A DNA stretch of 36,312 nucleotides from contig CAIWRU010000052.1 of NCBI GenBank assembly GCA_903915155.1, forward strand, positions 1-36,312, read 5' to 3'. Numbering within the stretch: the first letter of the stretch is position 1; the number at the start of each line of letters is the position of its first letter. Below are positions 9,951-17,416 of the stretch, piece after piece. The translations under genes were made by a program, and so were the position numbers. The DNA comes from an uncultured Mucilaginibacter sp. (GTDB lineage Bacteria; Bacteroidota; Bacteroidia; Sphingobacteriales; Sphingobacteriaceae). A model generated the notes under the pieces. It was not told where the DNA came from and searched no databases. It saw only the letters and a program-made list of their open reading frames with translations.

Positions 9951-10028
9951 TGAGGAATTAGTGAATTAGTGATTGAGTTAATCAACTTAACCATTCACTA
10001 ATTCGCTCAATCACTCAATCACTCAATA
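9951..10028. repeat. Low-complexity inverted repeat between coxA and ctaA
   Basis: The 85-bp gap is filled by short words in opposite orientation. The left arm has GAATTAGTGAATTAGTGATTGAG and the right arm reads, on the other strand, GATTGAG repeated and then CGAATTAGTGAAT. The arms can fold into a long imperfect hairpin whose right arm ends one base before the ctaA ATG, so it would occupy the leader of ctaA if transcribed. The same architecture with other words occurs near 17330, 18200 and 27860. Confidence 0.8.
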
Positions 10029-10029
10029 A

Positions 10030-11091
10030 ATGGGTACATTCTTTTCAAAAGGCAAATTCCGCAAGAGCAATCTTCTTACTATAATCTCGCTTTTTGTATT
10101 AATATTGGCAGGTGGTGTTGTGCGAAGCTCAGGATCGGGCATGGGATGCCCCGACTGGCCAAAATGCTTCGGTGGCTATATTCCGCCTACTGATTTGGCC
10201 CAGTTACCTAAAGATTATCAAAAGGAATACGTAGCAGAACGCGTTGCAAAAAACCAAAAATTCGCTCAAACGCTTGATGTTTTTGGCTTCTCTGATCTTG
10301 CCGACCGCATCCGAAAGGACAAATCAATACTGGTACCCGAAGATTTTAACGTAACCAAAGCATGGACGGAATACATTAACCGCCTGATAGGTATGTTTAC
10401 GGGATTCTTCCTGTTCTTCACTTTCATTTTTTCATTTGCCTACGCACGCTACAATCTCATGATACCTATCCTGAGTTTTGTGAATTTATTACTGGTTTAT
10501 TTCCAGGCGTGGCTCGGCTCAATAGTGGTATCAAGCAACCTTGTGGCGTGGATAGTAACCGTTCACATGATGGTGGCGCTGGCCATACTGGCTATTTGCA
10601 TCGGTACTTATTATTTAGCCAAAGTATACGACAAAAACAGGCTGGCGATAAACCCGCTGGTATATATAGTTACCCTTTTGGTATTGGCGCTTAGTGTTAT
10701 CCAGATAGTATTTGGTACCGAGGTTAGGGAAAAGATTGATTCAGTATCCACCCACCTGGCAGGCGGCTATCGTGAGGACTGGGTAGCAGGCGCGGGCAAT
10801 ATTTTTATCGAGCACCGCAGCATGGCCATATTTGTTTTGATAGGCAATGTGGTTTTATATGCGTTGATACGCCGCAATTTTGGTCGCCATTCGGTACAGC
10901 AGCAACTAATGAGCTTTACGTTCCTCATCATTATGCTACAGATAGTTACCGGCATATTATTATCTTATCTTTCATTACCGCCGTACGCGCAAACAGCGCA
11001 TATTGTATTGGCAAGCCTCATGTTTGGCGCGCAGTTTTATTTGCTGCTCAACCTGCATAAATCGGTTAGTTTACGGGGGGCGTCAAAATGA
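10030..11091 (+). CDS. ctaA: Heme A synthase, CtaA/COX15 family
   Basis: Inner-membrane monooxygenase that converts heme O to heme A for CoxA. The family signature GGVVRSSGSGMGCPDWPKC gives the extracellular Cys pair spaced by five residues. Eight helices are expected, and hydrophobic segments fit. Conserved His residues are visible at 179 (TVHMMV), 262 (EHRSMA) and 324 (TAHIVL). The fourth family His, in the E-x-x-H-R motif, is Asn117 here (E114-Y-I-N-R). ctaB overlaps by 4 bp (ATGA), so translation is coupled. The start is fixed by the repeat immediately upstream and a normal N-terminus. Confidence 0.93.
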   Translation: MGTFFSKGKFRKSNLLTIISLFVLILAGGVVRSSGSGMGCPDWPKCFGGYIPPTDLAQLPKDYQKEYVAERVAKNQKFAQTLDVFGFSDLADRIRKDKSILVPEDFNVTKAWTEYINRLIGMFTGFFLFFTFIFSFAYARYNLMIPILSFVNLLLVYFQAWLGSIVVSSNLVAWIVTVHMMVALAILAICIGTYYLAKVYDKNRLAINPLVYIVTLLVLALSVIQIVFGTEVREKIDSVSTHLAGGYREDWVAGAGNIFIEHRSMAIFVLIGNVVLYALIRRNFGRHSVQQQLMSFTFLIIMLQIVTGILLSYLSLPPYAQTAHIVLASLMFGAQFYLLLNLHKSVSLRGASK

Positions 11092-11957
11092 AATTAAGCG
11101 ATTTTTCAAAGCTGATAAAAACAAGGCTTACCGTTTTGGTGGTGTTTTCGGCGTCCATATCATTCCTGATTGGGAGCATGGCCAAAACGCATGGCGTTAT
11201 CAACTGGGAAAATTGGGTTAAGCTAATCGTCGGCGGCTTTTTGGTAACCGCGGCAGCCAATTGCTTCAACGAAATTATTGAAAAGGACTACGACCGCCTG
11301 ATGAAGCGCACCATGGACCGTCCCATTCCGGCCGGCCGCATGATGACAGGCCAGGCGCTGGTGCTCGGTCTTTTTATGGCGATATTAGGCACTTACTTAT
11401 TGGGCAGTCTTAACTTAACAACGGGCCTGCTTTCGGTATTTTCAATAATATTATATGCTTTTGCATATACCCCATTAAAAAGGGTATCGCCCATAGCGGT
11501 ATTTGTAGGCGCTATACCAGGCGCACTGCCGCCGCTTATTGGTTATGTAGCCGGTTACGGTACTATCGACCAGATAGCGTTAATATTATTCGGGATACAG
11601 TTTGTATGGCAGTTCACCCATTTTTGGGCCATTGCCTGGGTTTTGGACGATGATTACAAGCTCGCCGGTTTCAGGTTGCTGCCAACAGGCCAACGCGATA
11701 GGGCAAGCGCTATTATAGTGTTTGTTATTACCATATTTTTAATACCGGTAAGCTGGCTGCCAACTTATTACGGTTATGGCGGTTATTACGTTGGGATAGT
11801 GTCATTAGTGTGCAGTTTATTATTTTTGTACCAGTCATTCGTATTGATGCGAACATTAGCAATAAAGGACGCGAAAAAGTTGATGTACGGCTCGTTCATA
11901 TACCTGCCGGTGGTACAATTAATGTTTTTATTTGATTTTATAGGAAAAGTGAAATGA
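11088..11957 (+). CDS. ctaB: Protoheme IX farnesyltransferase (heme O synthase)
   Basis: UbiA-superfamily prenyltransferase that adds a farnesyl group to protoheme, giving heme O, the substrate of CtaA. The first Asp-rich motif is visible near residues 58-80 (NCFNEIIEKDYDRLMKRTMD followed by RPIPAGR). The family segments YTPLKR and AIPGALPPLIGY follow, and the second Asp cluster is WVLDDDYKLAGF. About eight helices fit the 289-residue length. The gene overlaps ctaA and the next gene by 4 bp each, which ties heme A synthesis to the oxidase subunits. Confidence 0.96.
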   Translation: MKLSDFSKLIKTRLTVLVVFSASISFLIGSMAKTHGVINWENWVKLIVGGFLVTAAANCFNEIIEKDYDRLMKRTMDRPIPAGRMMTGQALVLGLFMAILGTYLLGSLNLTTGLLSVFSIILYAFAYTPLKRVSPIAVFVGAIPGALPPLIGYVAGYGTIDQIALILFGIQFVWQFTHFWAIAWVLDDDYKLAGFRLLPTGQRDRASAIIVFVITIFLIPVSWLPTYYGYGGYYVGIVSLVCSLLFLYQSFVLMRTLAIKDAKKLMYGSFIYLPVVQLMFLFDFIGKVK

Positions 11958-12529
11958 TGGCCCAGTTACAGGAAGATAAATTAAACCTCGCGCCCAAAAA
12001 ATTCAACATGTGGATATTCATATTCACCTCGTTTATGTTTTTTGCAGCGCTTACAAGCGGTTTTATAGTGTATACAGGCGGCAAAGCGCACGCCATAAAT
12101 ATAATTTTGCCCCAGGCGTTTTTGTACAATACTATTGTTATAGCACTAAGCAGTATTACGTTCTTTATAGCTTCCCGCGCGGCTAAAAGCCTGGAGATTG
12201 GCAAACAGCGCCTGTTTTTATGGATAACTCTGTTTTTAGGCACCCTGTTTTTTGTAGGGCAAATATATGCCTGGGGTATCCTGATAAAAATGGGGGTGTA
12301 TTTTATCAATCCTAATGCATCACAATCCTTTATATATGTGTTTACGGCGATGCACCTTATACACATTTTAGCAGGCCTGCTATTGCTTTCAAACACGCTT
12401 TATAAAAGCTACAGGAGCATACCGCAGGCAAAAAATTTATTCAACATGCAATTTTCCGGTATTTTTTGGCATTTTGTCGATATTATATGGATATATCTGT
12501 ATGTTTTTTTACTTTTGAACCAATATTAA
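11954..12529 (+). CDS. Cytochrome c oxidase subunit III-like protein (first copy)
   Basis: A 191-residue five-helix member of the heme-copper oxidase subunit III family. The last helix carries the family signature FWHFVDIIWIYLYVF, and AMHLIHILAGLLLL is the preceding helix. Two consecutive ATG codons begin at 11954 and overlap the ctaB stop. It is shorter and more divergent than the second copy right downstream. Paired subunit III genes are often seen in Bacteroidota oxidase operons; whether both proteins enter one complex cannot be told from sequence. Confidence 0.9.
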   Translation: MMAQLQEDKLNLAPKKFNMWIFIFTSFMFFAALTSGFIVYTGGKAHAINIILPQAFLYNTIVIALSSITFFIASRAAKSLEIGKQRLFLWITLFLGTLFFVGQIYAWGILIKMGVYFINPNASQSFIYVFTAMHLIHILAGLLLLSNTLYKSYRSIPQAKNLFNMQFSGIFWHFVDIIWIYLYVFLLLNQY

Positions 12530-12548
12530 CAACCCTTACAAAGTACAG

Positions 12549-13274
12549 ATGAGTACAACAGCAGTATCACCAATTGATGAAGTAAAATCAACTCCCTGGT
12601 CGGGGGGGCGCTCGCCATTTAACGTAGAGTACGGAAAAATGATGATGTGGTTTTTTCTACTATCAGATGCGTTCACTTTTTCATCCTTATTAATTTCTTA
12701 CGGTGCTTTGCGTTTCAGCGCGGCAGCATGGCCTGATGCTTCCTTGGTTTTCCAATCTGTTCCTGGCTTAATTGAGCATGGTGCACCACTGGTATTTGTG
12801 GGTATTATGACTTTTATCCTGATTTTAAGTTCTGTAACTATGGTGTTAGCTGTTGAGGCCGGCCACCGTAATGCAAAAAAGGAAGTTATATGGTGGATGA
12901 TAGCAACTGTTATAGGTGGTTTTATGTTCCTGGGGTGCCAGGCATTGGAATGGAACCACCTGCATAGCGAGGGCTTTTGGTGGAGTAGTATACCTAATGC
13001 CGAAACACTGAAAGAGTTTTTCCGTAATGGCGTATCTTATCATGACCAGGCGCTTTCAGCACACCAGTTTGCTAATTTGTTCTTTACCATTACAGGCTTC
13101 CACGGGTTTCACGTTTTTACGGGTGTGCTTATCAATATCATTATTACCGTTAACGTTTTATTAGGTACCTACGAAAAACGTGGCAGCTATTTAATGATAG
13201 AAAAAGTAGGCCTTTACTGGCACTTTGTAGACCTTGTATGGGTGTTCGTATTTACCTTCTTTTATTTAGTTTGA
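12549..13274 (+). CDS. Cytochrome c oxidase subunit III (second copy)
   Basis: A 241-residue subunit III of the aa3 oxidase, which stabilises subunit I and is linked to proton uptake in the family. Signatures include FFTITGFHGFHVFTGVLI and the last helix YWHFVDLVWVFVFTFFY. It is longer than the gene before it, having an extra loop (WNHLHSEGFWWSSIPNAETL region) that holds the conserved acidic residue of EWNH. It lies 19 bp after the first copy and 20 bp before subunit IV. Confidence 0.94.
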   Translation: MSTTAVSPIDEVKSTPWSGGRSPFNVEYGKMMMWFFLLSDAFTFSSLLISYGALRFSAAAWPDASLVFQSVPGLIEHGAPLVFVGIMTFILILSSVTMVLAVEAGHRNAKKEVIWWMIATVIGGFMFLGCQALEWNHLHSEGFWWSSIPNAETLKEFFRNGVSYHDQALSAHQFANLFFTITGFHGFHVFTGVLINIIITVNVLLGTYEKRGSYLMIEKVGLYWHFVDLVWVFVFTFFYLV

Positions 13275-13294
13275 TCTTTTAACAACATTTATAT

Positions 13295-13639
13295 ATGTCA
13301 ACAGAAACCACAGAAGTTCATGCCGAACACGGCGAGCACGATGGGATGAGCAAAAAAAGAATAATTAAAGTAGCTCTTATTTTATCTGCTATAACCTGCG
13401 TTGAATTTATTATAGCACTTTTTTTAGTGCCAAAGGGTATCATTCCCGGTAATGTAGCAAACCCTATATATATCGTTTTAACACTGTTTAAAGCATTTTA
13501 TATTGTGGCTTACTTCATGCACTTAAAGTTCGAAAGGATGTCATTGATATTCGCCATTATAGTGCCTATTCTGTTCATCATCGGTTTGATCCTGGTACTT
13601 ACTAATGAGAGCCACCACTGGATTGACCTGAGGCTGTAA
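13295..13639 (+). CDS. Cytochrome c oxidase subunit IV (prokaryotic type)
   Basis: A 114-residue protein with an acidic, His-containing N-terminus (HAEHGEHDG) followed by three transmembrane helices at about residues 23-45, 55-75 and 83-103. YIVAYFMHLKFERMSLIFAI is typical of the bacterial COX4/CtaF family. It is a non-catalytic accessory subunit of the aa3 oxidase. Its stop overlaps the start of the SCO gene by one base (TAATG). Confidence 0.9.
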   Translation: MSTETTEVHAEHGEHDGMSKKRIIKVALILSAITCVEFIIALFLVPKGIIPGNVANPIYIVLTLFKAFYIVAYFMHLKFERMSLIFAIIVPILFIIGLILVLTNESHHWIDLRL

Positions 13640-14409
13640 TGAACAAAACAAACCTTCTAAAAAAAATAATAATCCTGGTATTGATATTAGCTTTACCGGG
13701 ATTTTTATATTATTTACTTACCGCAAAAGGCAAAAACCGCTACGAACCGCTATCATATTTCGGCCCAAAAAAACTGGCGAAAACAAGCCACGTAGTTAAG
13801 GGCAAAACAATACCCGATACCATATATCACTCCATACCCGATTTTATTTTGCACGATCAGTATGGCAAACAGGTATCATCCGCCACTTTTAATAATAAGC
13901 TATTTATAGTTAACTTTTTTTATACGCATTGCCCCACCAACTGCAACCAGGTGAGCCATAACATAAGCAAACTTGCAGTAGGCTACGCCGGTAATAAAAT
14001 GGTGTACTTTATAAGCATAACTGTCGACCCGCAGCGTGATACCACCGGCGCGTTAAAAGTTTATGCCGATAAGTTCAACAGCGTATACAAACTGGCCGAT
14101 GCCAAAGGCGATACAACGGCGCAGGTGCGCAATGTTAAAACCCGCTTCAATATCAGCGACCACTGGCTATTCCTAACCGGCGATACCAGCACCATATACC
14201 CCCTTGCCCGCAACGGTTTTTTGGTAAACGCGCTTAAAGAAAGCAACGGCGAGTTTATCTACAGCGATAATGTCATCATGATCGACAGCCACAAACACAT
14301 CCGCGGCTATTATTCGGGGACGTCGCCCGATGATATGACCAGATTAGATAATGAAATAAGGGTGCAAATTTCAGAAGAATTACGTAACAGCAGCAAAGCG
14401 CTGTATTAG
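13639..14409 (+). CDS. SCO1/SenC family copper chaperone
   Basis: Membrane-anchored thioredoxin-fold protein of the SCO family, expected to deliver copper to the CuA site of CoxB. The N-terminal helix (about residues 8-28) is a signal anchor. The copper-binding CxxxC is present as CPTNC (Cys98, Cys102). In most SCO proteins the third ligand is a His in an H-S/T-x-x-hydrophobic-x-hydrophobic-hydrophobic-D segment. Here that segment reads FIYSDNVIMID, with Tyr208 at the His position; nearby His218 and His220 (DSHKH) might substitute. Its place directly after subunit IV supports a role in oxidase assembly. Confidence 0.9.
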   Translation: MNKTNLLKKIIILVLILALPGFLYYLLTAKGKNRYEPLSYFGPKKLAKTSHVVKGKTIPDTIYHSIPDFILHDQYGKQVSSATFNNKLFIVNFFYTHCPTNCNQVSHNISKLAVGYAGNKMVYFISITVDPQRDTTGALKVYADKFNSVYKLADAKGDTTAQVRNVKTRFNISDHWLFLTGDTSTIYPLARNGFLVNALKESNGEFIYSDNVIMIDSHKHIRGYYSGTSPDDMTRLDNEIRVQISEELRNSSKALY

Positions 14410-14424
14410 CAATAATATAACATC

Positions 14425-15000
14425 ATGACTGATAAATTTATATTCCGATTCGTAGCAGCCATATCCATATTTGTGTTTGTGGTGGTGATCATCTTAAACC
14501 GCAAAATAATACCTGCACCCGCGGTTATGCCGGCTTTTACACCATACCTGCCAAAGCTTAATGCAATTTTAAATGGTACCTGTAGCGTGCTGCTGTTGAT
14601 CTCGTTGTGGTTCATCAAGCAGCGCAACATTACCATGCACAAGCGCATCAATATACTGGCATTTATACTTTCGTCGCTTTTCCTGGTATCGTATATCCTG
14701 TTCCACTGGTTATTGCCCCGCGAAACGGTATTTGGTGATACCAACGGCGATGGTTTACTTTCTCCTGCCGAAGCAACCGCCGCAGGCAGCATGCGTACCA
14801 TCTACCTCACTATCCTGATATCGCACATTATACTGGCAGCGGGCGTACTGCCCCTTATATTACTAAGCTTTTACCGTGGCCTGCAAATGCAGGTGGAGAA
14901 ACACAAAAAACTGGTACGGTGGACATTCCCCATCTGGTTATATGTAACCGTTACGGGTGTAATAGTTTATTTAATGGTATCGCCTTATTATCATTTCTAA
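14425..15000 (+). CDS. DUF420 membrane protein with EF-hand-like loop
   Basis: A 191-residue DUF420 protein with about five transmembrane segments (9-25, 49-65, 76-98, 122-148, 166-186). DUF420 includes CtaM/YozB, needed for maturation of heme A oxidases in Gram-positive bacteria, and the location here fits an assembly role. Family His residues are present (TMHKRIN, FHWLLP, SHIILA). Residues 105-116 read DTNGDGLLSPAE, a full match to the canonical 12-residue EF-hand calcium loop. It is inserted between two membrane helices, after FHWLLPRETVFG. The gene lies 15 bp after the SCO gene. Confidence 0.9.
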   Translation: MTDKFIFRFVAAISIFVFVVVIILNRKIIPAPAVMPAFTPYLPKLNAILNGTCSVLLLISLWFIKQRNITMHKRINILAFILSSLFLVSYILFHWLLPRETVFGDTNGDGLLSPAEATAAGSMRTIYLTILISHIILAAGVLPLILLSFYRGLQMQVEKHKKLVRWTFPIWLYVTVTGVIVYLMVSPYYHF

Positions 15001-15012
15001 CTAAATATTAAC

Positions 15013-15020
15013 TAAATTTG
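15013..15020 (+). promoter_or_regulatory. Candidate -7 promoter box before the 92-residue gene
   Basis: TAAATTTG followed by C matches TAnnTTTG and ends 4 bp before the ATG at 15025. Transcription from it would give an almost leaderless mRNA. The box lies just outside the preceding gene, which ends at 15000. Confidence 0.45.
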
Positions 15021-15024
15021 CCCT

Positions 15025-15303
15025 ATGAATAAAGGCCTGAAAATATTACTGTTTGTTGCAGCCTTTGGGTTATTGCTACTAAGCCACCAGCCTGCAAAAG
15101 CGCAATGTGCGCAATGCGCGGCGAATGTGGCAACTAATAAAGCCAGTGGCAGTAAAACAGCCGATGGATTGAACCACGGCATTATGTATTTGCTGGGAGC
15201 GCCATACCTTGCTGTTGGCGTACTGGGCTACGTTTGGTACAAAAAATACCGCCGTAAAAATGTCGACCTGAATATGCGCGATGAACGCCTGCATTTAAAT
15301 TAA
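15025..15303 (+). CDS. Small exported CxxC membrane protein
   Basis: A 92-residue protein with an N-terminal signal peptide ending near AKA-Q, followed at once by Cys28-Ala-Gln-Cys31. It has one further transmembrane helix (about residues 54-72) and a basic tail (YKKYRRKNVD). The mature protein is therefore a short periplasmic CxxC segment on a single membrane helix. Similar small proteins occur beside oxidase genes in other Bacteroidota (from memory, no search possible). A role in copper or thiol handling for oxidase assembly is an inference from the CxxC and the neighbours. No named family was recognised. Confidence 0.8.
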   Translation: MNKGLKILLFVAAFGLLLLSHQPAKAQCAQCAANVATNKASGSKTADGLNHGIMYLLGAPYLAVGVLGYVWYKKYRRKNVDLNMRDERLHLN

Positions 15304-15336
15304 TGTCCTTTTTAAAGGGATCATAATACCTTAACT

Positions 15337-15738
15337 ATGCCGCAAACATTAAAATCATGGGCTATGCTGCATGCCAAATGCCCCCGTTGCCGTCGCGGCG
15401 ATATGTTTAAAGGCGGTGCCTACAGTTTTGGTAAAATAAACATCAACTGTCCGCATTGTAACATGCACTTTGAAATTGAGCCGGGCTATTTTTACGCGGC
15501 CATGTATGTTAGTTATGCCTTAAATATTGCCGAGGCTGTTGCCTTTGCGGTGGCTACCCGTGTGTTAACACAAAACACTACATCGCCATGGTTATACTTA
15601 GGTGTTATTTTGGGCGGATGTTTTATCCTTTCACCATTAAATTTCAGGTATTCACGGGTGATATTATTATATTGGCTGTCGCCCAAAGTGCATTACCATC
15701 CAGAGTTAGACACCGATGATAAACCCGCAAACTATTGA
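15337..15738 (+). CDS. DUF983 zinc-ribbon membrane protein
   Basis: A 133-residue DUF983 protein. The N-terminus has two CxxC pairs, CPRC (Cys15/18) and CPHC (Cys38/41), forming a likely zinc ribbon. Two transmembrane helices follow at about residues 54-75 and 84-104, after the family motif EPGYFYAAMYVSYALNIAEA. DUF983 genes commonly sit near oxidase assembly genes, but the function is not established. The last 23 bp overlap the next gene in another frame. Confidence 0.88.
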   Translation: MPQTLKSWAMLHAKCPRCRRGDMFKGGAYSFGKININCPHCNMHFEIEPGYFYAAMYVSYALNIAEAVAFAVATRVLTQNTTSPWLYLGVILGGCFILSPLNFRYSRVILLYWLSPKVHYHPELDTDDKPANY

Positions 15739-16378
15739 ATTTTTAAAACAGCTTGTCCTCAATAATAACCGCGAATGGTTCCAAGCCAACAAAGCGGCCT
15801 ATGATGCTGCCCGCGAAAACCTGATCGCGTTTACTACCGAACTGCTAAAACAACTGCACACCATCGATCCCGGTATTGATGAAGCGCTCGACCCTAAGAA
15901 ATCGGTGATGCGTATTTACCGCGATATTCGTTTTAGTCTTGATAAAACACCATATAAAAACTACTTCGGCATCAGCATTCCCACAATGGGGCTGCGAAAT
16001 GGCGGGGTTGAATATTACCTGCACCTAACACCCGGTGCATCGTTTATTGCAGGCGGCTATTGGATGCCCGAAGCCGAGCATTTGAAAGCCATCAGGCAGG
16101 AGATAGATTACAACGGACACGATCTGAAGAGTATTATCGACGATCCGGAATTTGTAAAGCTTTTTGGCGGCTTCCGTCAGCAGGAAAAACTGAAGACAGT
16201 GCCGAAGGGATACGAAGCAGATAATGAAAATATTGAGTTGTTAAAACTAAAAAGTTTTATAGTTTCACACCCATTAAAAGATAAGGATTTGTTTAAGGCC
16301 GATAGTGCGCAGTACATCGCACAAATTTGTGCTAAAATATACCCTTTAACAGTATTTTTAAAAAATGCCCTTGCTTAA
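15716..16378 (+). CDS. DUF2461 family protein
   Basis: A 220-residue soluble protein of the DUF2461/TIGR02453 family. Family features are NNNREWFQANKAAYD near the N-terminus, RIYRDIRFSLDKTPYKNYFGI in the middle, and the GGYWMPE and LKSFIVSHPL segments. No catalytic mechanism is known. It starts inside the DUF983 gene with a 23-bp overlap, so it is likely the last member of the respiratory transcript, although nothing in the sequence ties it to respiration. Confidence 0.92.
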   Translation: MINPQTIEFLKQLVLNNNREWFQANKAAYDAARENLIAFTTELLKQLHTIDPGIDEALDPKKSVMRIYRDIRFSLDKTPYKNYFGISIPTMGLRNGGVEYYLHLTPGASFIAGGYWMPEAEHLKAIRQEIDYNGHDLKSIIDDPEFVKLFGGFRQQEKLKTVPKGYEADNENIELLKLKSFIVSHPLKDKDLFKADSAQYIAQICAKIYPLTVFLKNALA

Positions 16379-16431
16379 CTAAACCCCCCATATCATGATA
16401 GCTTCATCGCAATTAAAAAACAAACTGCGTA

Positions 16432-16445
16432 GCACTCATGAGTGC
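16432..16445. promoter_or_regulatory. 14-bp perfect palindrome upstream of the OmpA-type gene
   Basis: GCACTCATGAGTGC is perfectly self-complementary and lies 37 bp before the preferred ATG at 16483. It could be an operator. It contains the alternative upstream start ATG at 16438, which would begin an N-terminal extension lacking signal-peptide character. Confidence 0.35.
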
Positions 16446-16482
16446 CGATAAAAATAAATTATTAACGAATAATTATAATCTG

Positions 16483-17313
16483 ATGAAAATAAAATACTAC
16501 TTATTTGCCGCACTGTTCATGCTTGTTCTGCATTCGTGCGTGGTAATGTCGCCAAAAAAATATAAAGCTTTGGTTGCTGATCGCGATTCACTGCAAAACC
16601 GTACCACAAGCCTGGAAGCGGAAGTTTCGGCACTACAGGCCGACACCGCCAGGCTGCACCGCGAAATTGCCGATGCCAAACGTAACTATGCTACCCTGAA
16701 TGATAGTTACAATACGCTGAACGGTAACTATAATGCAACCTCATCAAAAGTTAGCCAGCTATCATCCGACCTGCAAAAACGTGAGGCCCGTTTAAAGGAA
16801 GTGGAAGATATCCTTCACAAACAGGACGCTGCCTCACAAGCGTTGAAGGATAAGTTGCAACAGGCCTTGCTGGGCTTCCAGCAAAACGGTTTAACGGTTG
16901 AAGTAAGGAATGGTAAGGTGTATGTTTCATTAACCGACAAGTTGCTGTTCCCATCGGGCAGTATTGTTATTGATGAAAAAGGCAAGCAGGCATTGCAACA
17001 ATTAGCCGTGGTGCTGAATAAGGAACCCGATATTAATATTGCCGTTGAAGGCCATACCGATGATAAAAAGGTAATTAACCTGGGCCAGATAAAAGATAAC
17101 TGGGACTTGAGCGTAATGCGCGCCACATCAGTAACCCGTTATTTAACCGAAACCGAAAAAGTTGATCCGCAGCGCCTCACCGCTACCGGCAAAAGTCAAT
17201 ATCAACCCGTGGATCCCGCAAATTCCGACGAAGCCCGCGCCAAAAACCGTCGCATAGAAATAGTGCTTACTCCTAAATTGGATGAGCTGTATAATTTGAT
17301 AACAACAAAGTAG
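16483..17313 (+). CDS. OmpA-family peptidoglycan-binding lipoprotein
   Basis: An outer-membrane lipoprotein of 276 residues from the start at 16483. An in-frame ATG at 16438 would add 15 polar residues ahead of the signal peptide and is not preferred. The signal is MKIKYYLFAALFMLVLHSC, with Cys19 as the lipidation site. A coiled-coil segment (about residues 35-130) has many Leu/Ala heptads (LQNRTTSLEAEVSALQAD). The OmpA C-terminal domain spans about residues 150-260, with VEGHTDD and ATGKSQYQPV plus NRRIEIVL, the usual diaminopimelate-binding features. It probably links outer membrane and cell wall. Confidence 0.92.
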   Translation: MKIKYYLFAALFMLVLHSCVVMSPKKYKALVADRDSLQNRTTSLEAEVSALQADTARLHREIADAKRNYATLNDSYNTLNGNYNATSSKVSQLSSDLQKREARLKEVEDILHKQDAASQALKDKLQQALLGFQQNGLTVEVRNGKVYVSLTDKLLFPSGSIVIDEKGKQALQQLAVVLNKEPDINIAVEGHTDDKKVINLGQIKDNWDLSVMRATSVTRYLTETEKVDPQRLTATGKSQYQPVDPANSDEARAKNRRIEIVLTPKLDELYNLITTK

Positions 17314-17314
17314 T

Positions 17315-17413
17315 TAAAAGTTGAAGGTGTAAAGTTTAAAGTAAAACATACTACTTTGTTATGCTGTTAATGAAGTTCAGGCACTTTACTTTAAACTTTA
17401 CACTTTTAACTTT
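17315..17413. repeat. Inverted AAAGTT-word repeat
   Basis: A perfect 19-bp inverted repeat, GTGTAAAGTTTAAAGTAAA at 17327-17345 with its complement at 17385-17403, is flanked by less perfect AAAAGTT words on both sides. It fills the gap between the OmpA-type lipoprotein and the metallophosphoesterase and reaches to within 4 bp of the latter's ATG. The hairpin could end the upstream transcript, but it has no U tract. Confidence 0.8.
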
Positions 17414-17416
17414 ACC

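Noticed and set aside
10030..11091. ctaA as a pseudogene because of the His-to-Asn change
   Set aside because: The frame is intact, the other family residues are present and the gene is translationally coupled to ctaB, so a functional variant is more likely.
11938..12396. 152-codon minus-strand frame
   Set aside because: Lies entirely over ctaB's end and the first subunit III gene, which has clear family signatures; a shadow frame.
14406..14801. 131-codon minus-strand frame
   Set aside because: Antisense to the DUF420 gene, and its translation shows no recognisable domain.
16438..16482. Upstream start for the OmpA-type lipoprotein
   Set aside because: Adds 15 polar residues before a good signal peptide, and its ATG sits inside a palindrome; the start at 16483 is better.
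17327..17403. Inverted repeat as an insertion sequence end pair
   Set aside because: Only about 40 bp lie between the arms, no transposase or target duplication is seen, and similar word repeats occur at other gene ends.
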